Assembly: GCA_026260175.1 (NCBI GenBank)
Contig: JAKCWW010003271.1
Location: 1,695 to 37,933, forward strand
DNA length: 36,239 bases
From: Reticulitermes lucifugus
Lineage: Eukaryota > Arthropoda > Insecta > Blattodea > Rhinotermitidae
Direction: 5' to 3'
The translations under genes and the position numbers were made by a program. The notes under the pieces were generated by a model. The model was not told the origin of the DNA. It saw only the letters and a program-made list of their open reading frames with translations, and made no database searches. This document shows positions 19,685 through 30,817 of the stretch, piece by piece. Numbering within the stretch: the first letter of the stretch is position 1; each line of letters opens with the position of its first letter.

Positions 19685-20403
19685 TAGCACATTTCCTATT
19701 AACTGCAATTTGAAGACAGATGTGGACAATATGGGCACGACAACCAAATCCCACAATATTTGTTCCCATTTATTTTTTAATCAGCTGTAAACATTGCTAT
19801 TTTCCTTTTATACCTCCAAAATCTGTGTTGCAGTTATCACTACAAAACCAAACAACTTCAGTGGATAAGTCACGTGTTTTAATACCTGATGACAGATGAC
19901 TCATCAATATTTCTGAAGTTTCACCAGGAACTGACAGAAAATAGAATTTTTACTTTTATTCCTTGTTCTGATACAATGCATTGCACAAGAAATGGTACAA
20001 TTTTGTTATTTCCTTTTGGAAGCATCAACTGTTACACTCACAAAATGTGACTACGTATCTTCAAAACAGTCATCTATTACCATTGACATAATCACGTCAA
20101 GAACTACAGCCTCACACTTTGTTCTGGCAAGAATGAACTTTGGTTCAAAGAACAAAGAACGAGTTAATGTACTAGGTAGATGAGCAATCAACAGGAGTAT
20201 GGAATGAAACGGTTGATTCTGTGGCAGCTTGTAACAGGTCTGTGTGTCAACTAATTGGTGCTTTTACAAAATGCTGAAAGTTTTGAAGAACTGGCGGCTA
20301 TGGCAAAACTAGTTTTATGTATTTGCACATTTAAAATGTTCGATTTTAGAATGCCGTCCGTAAGAAACCGAGAATCAGTAAATTTATAATTTCTCTTCGA
20401 CAT
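19685..20403 (-). pseudogene. hAT (ZBED-like) transposase pseudogene
   Basis: Starts at a minus-strand ATG (20401-20403) with MSKRNYKFTD. Then, in shifting frames, come AASSSKLSAF (about 20270-20300), an SFHT segment, EPKFILARTKCEAVVLDVI (about 20085-20145), FVSVTVDASKRK, a VPFLVQCIVSEQGIKVKIL segment (about 19945-20000), VPGETSEILMSHL, VVWFCSDNCNTDFGGIK (about 19815-19865) and IVGFGCRAHIVHICLQIAVN (about 19696-19755). The order and the DASxxK, GETSE and DNxNTxFGG motifs are those of BED-type hAT transposases. The zinc-finger part after the N-terminus is deleted and the C-terminal half is missing. Not functional. Confidence 0.7.
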
Positions 20404-20455
20404 ATTTACTAAAGAAAAGAAGCAGCACAAATTTAAAATACACAATCAAAGTAAT

Positions 20456-21582
20456 TGAAAAATTATGGGCACTTTACTTGAAGAGAAATGTATCTTTTCA
20501 TCTGTATTTCGGCTTCTGTTTGAGAGATTTTCCTGAAAATTCGTGCCTCGCATGCCAAACATATTTGCTACAAACGAAATCAGTTGGATTACAATCGCTC
20601 AATAATTAAGGGCCCTTTATTTAAAGAGCAATGCACCCTGTCGGCTGTATCTCGCATTTCATTGGTTGGATTTTCATGAAAATTCATATCTGGTACTCCA
20701 CATTCACTACAAGCTTTGTGTGTTTGGTTGCGATCAGTGAAAAACTGAGGACACTTTACTCGAAGAGCAATGTACCTTTTCGGTTGTATCGTGGCTTGCT
20801 TCCTGAAAATTCATATTTGGCAATCTACGATAATCTACAAACGATGAAAATTTTGTTTTTATTGGTGAGAAACTAAGGTTATGTTAATTGAAAAGCAATA
20901 TGCTTTCTCCGTTCTCTCTCGGCTTCCATTGGAGGGATTTTCTTGACATACCATACCTTGCACTTATCACGCCTGTGCTACAAACGGTGTGAGATTGGTT
21001 GTGGCTGGTTAATAATTAAGGGCACTTTATTTGCAGAAAAAAGTACCTTTCCGGCTGTATTTCAGCTTCCATTGGAGGGAATGTCCAGGAACTTCATACC
21101 TTGCACTATTCACGCTTGCGCTACAAACGTTGTAAGATTGGTTGCGATTGGTTAGTAAGTAAGGGAACTCTATCTTGAGAACAAAGCACCTTTGCGGCTG
21201 TAGCTCGCCTTCCGTTGGAGAGATTTTTCTTGAAAATACACGCTTCGCGCTCTTCATGCATGCGCTAAACATGTTGAAATTTTGGGTGCGATCAGTCAAT
21301 AATTAAGGGCACTTTACTTGGAGAAAAGTATCTTTTTGGCTCTGTCTTGGCTTAAATTGGCGGGATGTTCCTGAAAATTCGTACCTAACACTCTACACAC
21401 ATGCGCTATTTTGGTTGCAATTGGTCAGTAATTAAGGAAACTTTACTTGGATAGAAATGTGCTTTTTTGGCTGTATGTCGGCTTCCATTCGAGGGATTTT
21501 CCTGAATATTTCATACGTCACACTTTCCATGACTGCTCTACAAATGGTGGAAATTTGGTTGTGAATAGTCACTAATTAAGGA
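20456..21582. repeat. Degenerate tandem satellite, about eight units of 128-158 bp
   Basis: Units begin near 20456, 20613, 20752, 20880, 21022, 21165, 21309 and 21438. Each has (GG)CACTTTA(C/T)TTG, a TACCTTTTCGGCTGTAT-like block, CGGCTTCCATTGGAGGGATT, CCTGAAAATTCATA, GCGCTACAAA and a GGTTG(C/T)(G/A)AT(T/C)GGT close followed by AATAATTAAGGG. Units are clearly related but strongly diverged, which implies an old local amplification. It is not a CRISPR array: there are no short identical repeats with unique spacers. Short open frames across it are incidental. Confidence 0.85.
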
Positions 21583-22189
21583 AGAGGGAAAGACATGTAT
21601 TTTAAAATACAGATAATTGAAGTTTGAACTTGATTTATGTGGCTGAGGACAGGGAAGAGTAATGGTTTCTGTGAACATTTAAGTTGCATAAGAGATGAGG
21701 AATTTATTGACTTGCTGAGTGTCTATAAAATTCTCAAGGAGAACTCTGCACCATGGAAGAGGTTGGCTGGTTAGTTATGTTCTGGCATGGGTGATAATTC
21801 TGCCCGTAACTTGGGCTGATCTACTAAGTTCTAACCACTGACTCATATGCTCAGTTTTCAATTGCCACTTCTTTTACTAGTGTACTTTTAGAACTAAAAA
21901 GCATCTTTCAAGCTATTGAGTGCATGTATATGTCAGAGTGTACTTGTTTCATAACATCTATCAAGGCTGCTGTTGTTGCAGGGCATGTGTTCTGCCTGTT
22001 CCTAATTGTTTGGTACCAGTTAGGCTGAACCAACATGAAATAGATGTAGCACACCCCTGCTGCTGACAGATGCTGTCTTAGGCTTTGACTGGGAAGTTAT
22101 ATCAGATATCAAGTACTCAGTGATGTGTAACAAGATTACATTCTTATGGTCTGTGATGCCATGTAGTTTGGCATATGAATAGGAACAAT
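21583..22189. other. Intergenic, nothing recognised
   Basis: No exon, RNA gene or repeat family from elsewhere in the window is visible here. Confidence 0.5.
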
Positions 22190-22194
22190 CTGGA

Positions 22195-22320
22195 GAAACC
22201 TACTTTCTCAGTCTTCAGGGCCGAAGGCATTCTTCTACAGTGAAGATACAGACAGTTGCTTTCTCAAAAACATTGGTGCCGATCTACCAAACTACACAGT
22301 GTCACACACCAAAATACAGC
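22195..22320 (-). mobile_element. Foldback MITE M1, remnant
   Basis: GAAACCTACTTTCTCAGTCT, TCTCAAAAACATTGGTGCCG, ATCTACCAAACTACACAGTG, TCACACACC match the right half of the M1 family. Confidence 0.5.
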
Positions 22321-22779
22321 AATTATGACAGAGTATTACAACAGTTAAGTTCCTGCTGCTTTTCTGGATGTATCTACAAGGTGCCCTAACACTGCTCTTT
22401 CCTGAATAAACTCTGAAATGTGGAACATAACTAGCTTAGCAAATCTTTTACATCTGAAACAGGATTAGGTTTAATTTATTTATTTTAGAATTATTTAGTA
22501 TCATAGACTATACAGCATCAAATGACTGGTGAATAATGAATTGAACAGGATGTGGAAGATAGTTCTCATACCATCAAAATAAATTAACAAGATTCCATTC
22601 AGAGGGACAAACAAATACAGTCACAAAAATACAACTATGAAAAGGGGGCCAAAATTCTTAGTCACAGAAAATCACAGCAAGAATGAAGCCACTGCCTTCT
22701 GTTTCCTGCAGTACAGATATGCCTCTGCAAGCTGTCTGTAATGGTTTCGAAATACAAGTAATAGTATTGAATAGTGAGA

Positions 22780-22895
22780 TTTGAGGGTCTCATTATCCTG
22801 CACATCAAGATTACTGTTTTCTGGGATGTGATGCTCTGCAGTTTGATTTATATGCATCAGCGTTTTGGAGGAAAGAGCTGCCTCATATTTCTGGC
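22780..22895 (+). mobile_element. Foldback MITE M1, left-half copy
   Basis: Begins GAGATTTGAGGGTCTCATTA and runs through TTTTCTGGGATGTGATGCTC, GCAGTTTGATTTATATG and TTTTGGAGGAAAGAGCTGCC. It stops where the next hAT-like element begins at 22896. Confidence 0.6.
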
Positions 22896-23167
22896 AGGGC
22901 CAGCCTTCAGGCCGATTGGACTGATTTGATGCAATCAGGTCTCACACATACGGGGGCCCCACACTCACAGGGGAAATTAAGTAAATATGTTTGACTGATT
23001 ACTTGATTAAAAGTAAATAAAAAATGATAAAAAATAGACCATTTTAATTTTTCATCCTAACTTATATTAATATACCAAAATGTTAGTCGTTTATTTGCTC
23101 TGAACAATAACTTTTAGGGGCCCACCTCAAGGATCAAAATCGGGCCCCGTGTTTGCCAAGGCCATTA
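22896..23167. mobile_element. Degraded hAT-like MITE
   Basis: The left side starts CAGGGCCAGCCTTCAGGCCG and GGGGCCCC; the right side ends GGGCCCCGTGTTTGCCAAGG followed by CCATTACTG. The ends are roughly inverted, and the CAG start with GGGCCCC near each end is common in hAT MITEs. It appears inserted in, or next to, an M1 copy. No target duplication can be shown. Confidence 0.45.
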
Positions 23168-23451
23168 CTGCTTCAGGTATTAGATAGCAAGGATATGATA
23201 TGGCAGCATAGCACAGAAGACCATAATATGTATTTTGTATCACGTTCCAGCCAGTTTTGAATCTGCTGACTTCATGATATGCGAGTTAAGTATTTTCATT
23301 AACTGTCGAGTAATTTCTCTCTCTGAAACATATGTGCTGTTCTTCTGTCTTCCTGATATTGTATTTACTTTAATAAATTGATAATGTCAAGAGATGCTGG
23401 CATATTCTAAATCAGAATTAGTGAATACAGCTATGAAGTACATGTCATGAG

Positions 23452-23560
23452 AGGTTCTCACAGCTGTGTTGCTGAATGATATATTTTGGGATGTGATGCT
23501 GTGTTTTTGGATGAGTAGTGGCCAACATTTTGAAACATTGGGAATTACCTCGCTTCATTC
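23452..23560 (+). mobile_element. Foldback MITE M1, left-half copy
   Basis: GAGAGGTTCTCACAGCTGTG, TTTTGGGATGTGATGCTGTG and GGCCAACATTTTGAAACATT follow the M1 order. The region from 23561 to 24400 is otherwise AT-rich with simple repeats only. Confidence 0.55.
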
Positions 23561-24128
23561 TTCAAGTATGTATCAATTTCTCTCAGTTGATTTAATCAAA
23601 TACATGACCAGTTTTGCATTTGTAGCAACTGGAGACAAATGTACACCATGCGATCTTAGTACCACCACATATTCCACTACTTATTTTTAAGATTTTTATA
23701 AATAACCAACACAATACACCATATCAGGCAAAATATACTTATTTGTCTATATTACTCAAACATGATTCTGTTCTTAAAGAGCCATCTTTACAGGGTTTAC
23801 AAAATCATGCAGAGCAATGTATGTAGGATATATACTTGCATATAATTATACTGATATTATGACAGTTGCATAGCATATAAAATGTAAGATGTAGAGTGTG
23901 TTAGATCTAAGTGAATACTTATTCTTCACACTTTATTAAACTGAACAACTTTAATATTTCTTCCACAGCTACAGACATAAAAATTATTAACACAAGAAAG
24001 AGAGGTTTGCATGCAAAACTTGAATAATGTGAATTTATGTATATAATTTTAGCATTCTTTTAACACTTTAACAGTTACTGGACATTCTGTGTAAACAAAT
24101 ATTATAACAACACAATTCAACCAAGATA

Positions 24129-24163
<35 letters not shown>

Positions 24164-24181
24164 TATACATACACATAAATA
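24129..24181. repeat. (CT)n(CA)n microsatellite
   Basis: A CT run passes directly into a CA run and then a TACA-rich tail. A T-rich and GTT/CTG-rich simple stretch follows at about 24230-24300. Confidence 0.9.
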
Positions 24182-24402
24182 TAATTTCTTAAATATAGAA
24201 CCTGGCTAAAATGGAAGTTTGTTTGTTTGCTTTTTTTTGTTTTTGTTCCTGCTGCTGCTACTACTGCTGCTGTTGCTTCTGTTGTTGTTGTTGTTGTTAC
24301 CTTGAAAAATGCTGGGTGAGTAAATCTTAATTTATTTGATGGGGGCAGTATGGGAAAATATGGCATTCTTTACCCTTCTGCTACATCTGACCTCCAGACC
24401 TG

Positions 24403-24490
24403 GATTTGCTATTGCCCAGAATCCTTTGCAATATCAGGAACCACTCACCCAACCACTCAGCATCACATCCCAGGAGACTTGAATCCTCAT
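24403..24490 (-). mobile_element. Foldback MITE M1, right-half remnant
   Basis: CAGGAACCACTCACCCAACC, ACTCAGCATCACATCCCAGG, AGACTTGAATCCTCAT matches the right end of other M1 copies. It lies about 25 bp from the full copy and could mark an earlier insertion. Confidence 0.5.
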
Positions 24491-24515
24491 ATTAAATCTT
24501 ATGTTAGTGACATTT

Positions 24516-24705
24516 GAGGTTCTCACAGCAGTGGCTACGAACAATACTGACATCTTGGATGTGACAGTGTGTAATCTGATAGAACGTTACCAATATTTTG
24601 TAGGAACCTGTTGCCTCCATCTTCAGGACCCTGAAATTCGACCAGACTACATGGAATCACGTACCCAAAAACAATTTTCTTCATAGTCACTGCCATGAGA
24701 ACCTC
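24516..24705. mobile_element. Foldback MITE M1, best full copy
   Basis: Terminal inverted repeats at 24516-24541 and 24680-24705 match at 22 of 26 positions (GAGGTTCTCACAGCAGTGGC against GAGGTTCTCATGGCAGTGAC in the inverted end). Further inside, GGATGTGACAGTGTGTAATC faces ACATGGAATCACGTACC, so the whole 190-bp unit can fold back. It has no coding capacity. At least nine partial copies are scattered in the window, making it the most frequent element here. The superfamily is unclear. Confidence 0.75.
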
Positions 24706-24777
24706 AGAACTCCCTGATATTATCTTTCCATAAGGTGACTGTCCTATTTTATCTGAAATCGTGAACAAGTCCCACAC

Positions 24778-25630
24778 ATTGGCCAGACACTACAAAACTC
24801 ACTCCTTCATGTCTATGTTCTTTCATATTACAAGGTAGTTACATATGCTGGGATTTTAATGATCAGTGAATTCTGGTTGTCAAGTCTATATTTTCATATC
24901 CAGCTATAAATATACATTTAATTGAAATTTCTGGCCAAGATATTAAAATAAATAACAGAGAATAATACTGGAAAGGATGAACATTATTATATGTCAGTGG
25001 TATAAAAAACAAATATTTTATGTCAATTTGTAGACAGTTTTGACTTCTTGTTTGCCCTGTATTGTTAAATATGCTGCTTTGTTCTGCACAATTATTTTAT
25101 GAGTAAGTATGGGCACAGTCATAATGATGTGCAACAGGATAAAGAACTATTATGTGTCATACCGGAATATTGTGTCTGCGTATCTGTGTTGTGAGTTACT
25201 GAAAAGTTTGTATGTTGGATATAGTATATTTGTGCTTTAAACCTTTGACATTATGTGCTGGTAGTTAACACATGGCATGAGACATGATTTATCAGGCATA
25301 ACATGAAGGACCTAATAGCAACACTTCATACATTTTCAAACCTATTACTTTGAAAGCCTAGTCATATGGAGCTCAAATAACTCTACATATAGTCACCACT
25401 CTGTGCATGTATCTCTAAGATGAATCTTGCCAAACACTATTATCCGTCTCCAGGTTTCAGATGAAGAATTTCAGGTCTCCTAAACTCCATACGAGGTATA
25501 ACATTTTAATAGCAGGCAGTACAAACATGCTTTTTTCTTGGTATCGAAATTAAGCCTTATGTTTTGGGAATTTTCTTGCTTTCGTATGTGGTGGCTACAC
25601 CAAAATGGACAGAAAAGCATTATGTTATGA
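24778..25630. other. Intergenic, nothing recognised
   Basis: AT-rich DNA without a supported exon or a member of the repeat families found elsewhere. Confidence 0.5.
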
Positions 25631-25637
25631 ACATTAT

Positions 25638-25723
25638 TTATTCATTCATTCATTCATATTCTTTCGTTCATTCATTCATTCATTCATTCACTTATTCATT
25701 CATTTATTCATTCATTCATTCAT
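25638..25723. repeat. (ATTC)n microsatellite
   Basis: About twenty ATTC units with a few substitutions. Confidence 0.9.
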
Positions 25724-25954
25724 ACGTGTTCACATGAGACTTCAATTTTAACATTCAGAGATGAAAGACAGGATTTTTGTTACATAGATAAGTGTGTTGT
25801 GTTAATTCATATGGTTCTTAAGATATTCAGTATGTGCTATAACAATATTAAGAGAAGTACACCGTCTGTATCCACTTCGGGAGCTACAGGTGGGTAATCA
25901 GAAAATATATTAAGCTTTTTTTATATGAATTAATAATATTACTAATAATTCTTT

Positions 25955-26190
25955 GTAAAGGTAAAGTTCACCCTTTAATATGCCATGAAGGCACAGAGGG
26001 GGAGGTAGAGGTATAGCTTTACCCTTTCTTTAACCTTGGCATTAGATGGGGGTGGGTGTTTTAATGCCATGCTCCAGCCGCTTTACCACTGGGAAGGAGG
26101 TCCAGTCTGGATGGGCATGGAAAATCTTGCCTCGGCTGGAGTTCGAAACCCGGACTGTCCAGCCCATAGCGAGTCATTATACCAGTCTCA
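25955..26190 (-). repeat. SINE family B, copy 4
   Basis: Minus strand: GTAAAGTTCACCC, GAAGGCACAGAGGGGGA, TTTCTTTAACCTTGGCATTA, GATGGGGGTGGGTG, GAGTTCGAAACCCGG (box B complement), AGCCCATAGCGAGTCATTAT. The body has a deletion of about 40 bp compared with copy 1. Confidence 0.75.
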
Positions 26191-26699
26191 ATTAATTCTC
26201 TGTACTATGTAATTTAAAACTTCTTCATGGGATGTATGCATTTATTTCCGGTTTTAATTTTATATACTTGCATTGTGTTTATTAAATAAATATATATATA
26301 TTTTATTACAATACCATCAAGATTCACTCTCTAATTCATTTGTTGTTAGCATATGTGTTCCAGTGCTTTTCCAGTGTAACAGCATTTTGCAAGGCCCAAA
26401 ACGTCATGTCATACATTATCTTTCTTTATCTAGTATACAACAGTTTTTATATAATGATATATACAGCCCTTGTGTAGAGTAACTGCAAATAATTACACAC
26501 CTGTAACATTATTACATCTTAACATTTTTTAACTTCTTAAAATATCATCTCAAATATTCTTATATATTACGTGTGAAATTTTATGTACGTTAAAGGAAAG
26601 CAATACTTAAAATGTGATTTGAATAACAGAAACTGACTTACAAAACACATTACATGTGGAAAGCAGTGAAGGTGGCTTACAAACCACACTGTAACAACA

Positions 26700-26900
26700 A
26701 ATAAACGTGGAAAGAATTTCTGGGACATGACATTATGTAGTTTGGTAGATAGGTACCAAAATTCATAGTTCTTCTGCCCTCAAGTGAATACTTCTAGAAT
26801 GCTGGCACCTATTTACCAAATCACATGGCATTGCATTGCATTCCAGCAGAGGAGTACTCTAAAAGTTGTTGCTATGAGAACTTCAAATCTCATATTTTGT
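26700..26900. mobile_element. Foldback MITE M1, diverged copy
   Basis: TTCTGGGACATGACATTATG, AGTTTGGTAGATAGGTACCA, CCTATTTACCAAATCACATG and a right end GTTGCTATGAGAACTTCAAA keep the M1 order. The left terminal repeat is lost. Confidence 0.55.
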
Positions 26901-27595
26901 GCAAGTATTGATGGTAATGAAACATAATAAAGAAATATATATCCTAATTACATATTGCAATGGTTCTATTGATAGTAACCAAACAGACAGAATTTGCATG
27001 GAAGAACTCCACAGATTACAAAGTGTTAATAATCAAGAAACACATATTTGTAAGAGGACATTGCAATGGCTTACCCAGCACAAAGATTGTTCACGTTCAC
27101 TCCTCGTGTTAAACTGAGACACACACCAGTCATTGTGGAAATAATGTCTCTTGGTAATTCAACATTCTCCATAATGTAAAGGTCTCAGACTTATATTGGC
27201 TGTGAAGCTTTTACCTTGTGCTACATTTTTGTTCTACTGTTATATTTTAAACATATATCTGTTTCACATTATGCTATTCTGGGTTATGACACTGTTGACT
27301 GGCATGTGGCTGCCCGTGTTTCAGAGGAATGTACTGCATCCATCTCAAGGTTAGAATTTTGGTACCGGTCTTTCAGATTACAGTACAGTGTCATAAATCA
27401 GAAGTGAACATTATGAATCTACACCACTGTGACAGCGTCAAATCTTACAAATCTGTTATGTTCACAAAATTTTCAGATGGTCAGTTCTGTCTGTGATAGT
27501 AAATGAAGAAACAGTATGAGCTGTGCTTAGCTTGTTGTTTGTGACAAGATACACTGACACACATTACTAGTGAATCTTTTAAAAGTGACCAGCAT

Positions 27596-27720
27596 ATTAG
27601 TCCAAGTAATGACACAAAGTGATTTTGCCACAGACAGAACACTATGCAGTTTGTTAGAGAGAAGCCAGTATTTTGGAGGAACTTATTGCCCTCATCTTCA
27701 AGGTCAAAGTGAACCAAGTT
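27596..27720 (+). mobile_element. Foldback MITE M1, middle part
   Basis: CAGACAGAACACTATGCAGT, TTGTTAGAGAGAAGCCAGTA, TTTTGGAGGAACTTATTGCC, CTCATCTTCAAGG matches the left-centre of the family. A SINE follows immediately at 27732. Confidence 0.5.
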
Positions 27721-27731
27721 GGAAAAGTAAA

Positions 27732-27985
27732 AAAGGTAAAGTTGTCCCTAAATGCCATGAAGGCCTAGATTAGCTGCTGCACTAGATGGTGGTGAATAGT
27801 CAGCCTCATAACCTGGTCACATTCTCCCCGGGAAAGAACCCAATATCCATTGAAGAGGGGGCTGGGTTGATCCCAGAGCTAGTCAGTTTTGAGAAGAGAA
27901 AAGACTCTTTCCCATGCTGAGATTTGAACCCCAGATCATCCACCCATAGCGTAGTTACTATACTGACTATGCTGTACCAGCTCCA
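27732..27985 (-). repeat. SINE family B, copy 5
   Basis: Minus strand: AAAGGTAAAGTTGTCCC, GCCATGAAGGCCTAGA, ACTAGATGGTGGTGAATAG, CCCCGGGAAAGAACCCA, GATTTGAACCCCAGA (box B complement), CATAGCGTAGTTACTATACT. Strongly diverged. Confidence 0.65.
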
Positions 27986-28265
27986 ATTGGCAACGTGGCA
28001 GGCTACATAGAAGCAGAAGGGAGGGAAAGAGAAGGGGTCACATCATAAGAATAGCCAATCAGAAACATAATGGCAACTTGTTTCTGCAGGTATCCGTGTA
28101 CACATATAGATTCACATCTACCAAAAGTTACTGCTGTGATCACTGCTATGGGGATCTTACATACAAAGTCGTATGTTTCAAACACTTAATCTTCATCTTC
28201 CATTTTATCAAATCCTCCATAATAAGTCCATGAAACCAGCAGCTAGAAACAGGCAGCCTGTATTA

Positions 28266-28606
28266 CAGGGGTGGCCAAACGACGACTCGCGAGCCACATG
28301 CGGCTCTTTGACATATAATGTGCAGCTTGCGGAAATATGTTGGCTGAGCTCCTTTTTGCATTACAATTCATATAAAAGGTAAATAAAAAATTTTCAAGCT
28401 TTATCATTATTTACTGGGTATAAACTGAGAGTCCACTGGATTAAAACGTAAGTAATGGTGAGTAAATATATTTAAGAATTTTTGTAACAAAATGTGCATG
28501 TAACAATAAAAACGTGTGTGTAATATTTGTTCATGTCTTGCGGCTCTCAAGCATCTGAAGTTTATCGTATATGGCTCTTAACGTTAAGCAAGTTTGGCCA
28601 CCCCTG
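28266..28606. mobile_element. hAT MITE with intact ends and target duplication
   Basis: Perfect 15-bp terminal inverted repeats, CAGGGGTGGCCAAAC at 28266-28280 and its complement at 28592-28606, are flanked on both sides by the same 8 bp, CTGTATTA (28258-28265 and 28607-28614). Eight-bp duplications and CAG...CTG ends define hAT insertions. Subterminal GCGGCTCT blocks occur at both sides. The 341-bp element is too short to encode a transposase. The clean ends suggest it is among the younger insertions here. Confidence 0.92.
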
Positions 28607-28614
28607 CTGTATTA

Positions 28615-30563
28615 GAACAAAGTTTTTAATGGTACTGGCATTCACTTAAGTTATTGAGTTATACAGAGTATAACATTATAATCTTTGGCTTAAATAAAAA
28701 ATATTACATTTATATTTTATAAGCCTATATACATTTTAACAATGGCAATTACTATAATGTTAATCTTGTTACAATAAAAGATAAGGTGGCTATGGTGTAA
28801 TTATATGCATCAGAAACATATACACATTTAAGAGTGTTCACTGGTCTTATCATCATCTTGCACTTGCACTTATTTATACTTATGCTCATTCACTGTCAAC
28901 TTTATCCTTAAATGTCTCAGTATCATAATCTTTGCTTCATTCTTCCTCAATCGTTTCATTTATAACACACATTTATTCTATTTATACACATATGCACACT
29001 CACACCACCCAGGAATATGACTCTAAACCAAATTCACTGAGCCCTTCAGCCCCTCCTCCAAATGTTTTTACTAGAGATAATATACCACAGAACGTGAAGG
29101 GCAGTAGTTGCATGCTACTGCACTGAGGCCACAGAAAGAGGGTCCCATAGTTGGTGGGGATGACAGTGCTCAAGGCTTCCAGTTCATTGCATATTTTTGT
29201 ATTACTATCCAGCCCCTCTTGACCTGTGTTAAACATACTGAAGTGCTTGTTGCTAGGAAAAGTCATGACATGATTATCATTACCAACATTTGTGTCAAGA
29301 TAATGACTAGATGACTGGAGTGGTATGTAGGGAGTAAAACTGAGGAGGAGAATAACAGATAAAGGGAAATGTGGAGGGTTTTGAACCATGGGACTTCTTT
29401 CATTGGTCTCATTGTACATACAGTACATTTTAAAGAGAAAAAGAATGCACTGGAATAACTTGTTTGAACTTCAAACCTGTAACTTTCAATGTCACAGGCA
29501 TCAAACATTTTTTAAAATCTCTGTCAGCATTTGGAACTATGCAAATATATATGTAAAGAAACCAGACTTCTTAGACCATCTGATACCAGACAGCTCTTGG
29601 TAACAGCACTTACTGTCAACTGATGTTTAATACATGCGTTCTCTACATTTTCAGAAAGCAATTCAAATTAATTCCAAACGGATTATAAGTATATGATCGA
29701 CTCCGGTAAAACACATTAATCAGTAAGCTAGTGCATCCTCCTTAACCGTTTACAGAGATTTTTTACCCAAGTCTTCAATGTGGTTAAACTGGAGCTCACA
29801 ATGTGACAGACGCCTTGATTTCTGAACTTGGAGCAATGCTTATTGTTTAAGGTGTGTTGTTAATAACAAATAATATGTATTATTAATGAACTGAATTCTT
29901 TTAATAAATACAGCAGGAATCAAAATATATAAATTATTTGAACTAACTAGCTACACAGCCTTATTTGAGAACCGAGAACACACTGAGGTCTCTATTGCAA
30001 AATTTGTTACAGCATGAGAAACCAACAGAATAATGTTATGATATATGGTTTTTCTTAAAGTTAATACTCAGCCAATGAAGATTTTCTTACTTTTAACGAA
30101 CATTATTATGAACCAGCATTACAACAATTAAACAAAACTCCTCTTGAACTTAAAACTTCATAACAAGTTGAGATGTCAGCTCTATTTTGAATATGGTTGT
30201 TCTCAGTAAAATCATATCATTTATTTGTACTTTTCTTTGATACAACAGAATATCGAGAGTTAAACCATTCATTGTAAGCAAATACACAGTATGGAAACTC
30301 AGGAAACAAGGCAACTGCTGTCATTTCTTATGGGGTGCTACAAACTACATGTGATTAGTTGTTGCTGCTGGGACGTTGAGTCAGCACAGGCACAACATTA
30401 ACCAATCACAGTAACAAGTACAACCGACTTTTCTAAAGTTAATCCAGAAAATAGAGAACATGACATTGTTCTGTATCCTCAACAGTTCCAGCCATCACAC
30501 AACTTCTCTCATATTTTCTTGTGTGTATTTAAGTTTAAATGAACCTATCTTATGTGTTTAACT
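28615..30563. other. 3' flank of the Ig-superfamily gene; nothing firmly recognised
   Basis: AT-rich DNA that must contain the 3' UTR of the minus-strand gene. Several TTTATT or TTTAAT words could be polyadenylation signals on that strand, but none can be singled out. A minus-strand open frame of 142 codons at 29000-29428 has no recognisable domain. Confidence 0.5.
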
Positions 30564-30817
30564 TCACAAATTGTGATACAGCTCTCCACTCATTGAGATA
30601 ATGTTATGGAAAGCGATGATCATTATGAGCTGAGATGCTTTGGGCGACATATAAATTGCAGTGCTGGTCGATCGAGTGACAGGATCAGCTTGGATCTTGT
30701 GGGTGATGAAAGAGCTTTCTTGTGTGTAGTCACTGAGCCCTGCAGCATTCCGAGCTGCCACACGCACAGAGTAGTGCGTGTTTTGGCTGAGGCCAGACAA
30801 GTTGTATGGTGATTCAC
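30564..30817 (-). CDS. Ig-superfamily gene, last exon (end of FN3, tail, stop)
   Basis: Acceptor TCTTTTGCACAG; its first two bases complete Gly202. It encodes ESPYNLSGL to the stop TGA ending at 30564. No usable donor follows the FN3 part, so this is a true terminal exon in this reading. The tail could be a GPI-attachment signal, although its hydrophobic run is short and interrupted by His-Asn. Confidence 0.85.

Noticed and set aside
20456..21582. CRISPR-like array
   Set aside because: Repeats are long, diverged and contiguous rather than short and identical with unique spacers, and the setting is a eukaryotic genome.
24049..24366. 105-codon minus-strand open frame
   Set aside because: Its composition comes from CT, CA, CTG and GTT simple repeats, which give runs of Thr, Ala, Val and Cys.
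29000..29428. 142-codon minus-strand open frame
   Set aside because: No recognisable domain and no support from splice sites. It lies in the 3' flank of the Ig-superfamily gene.
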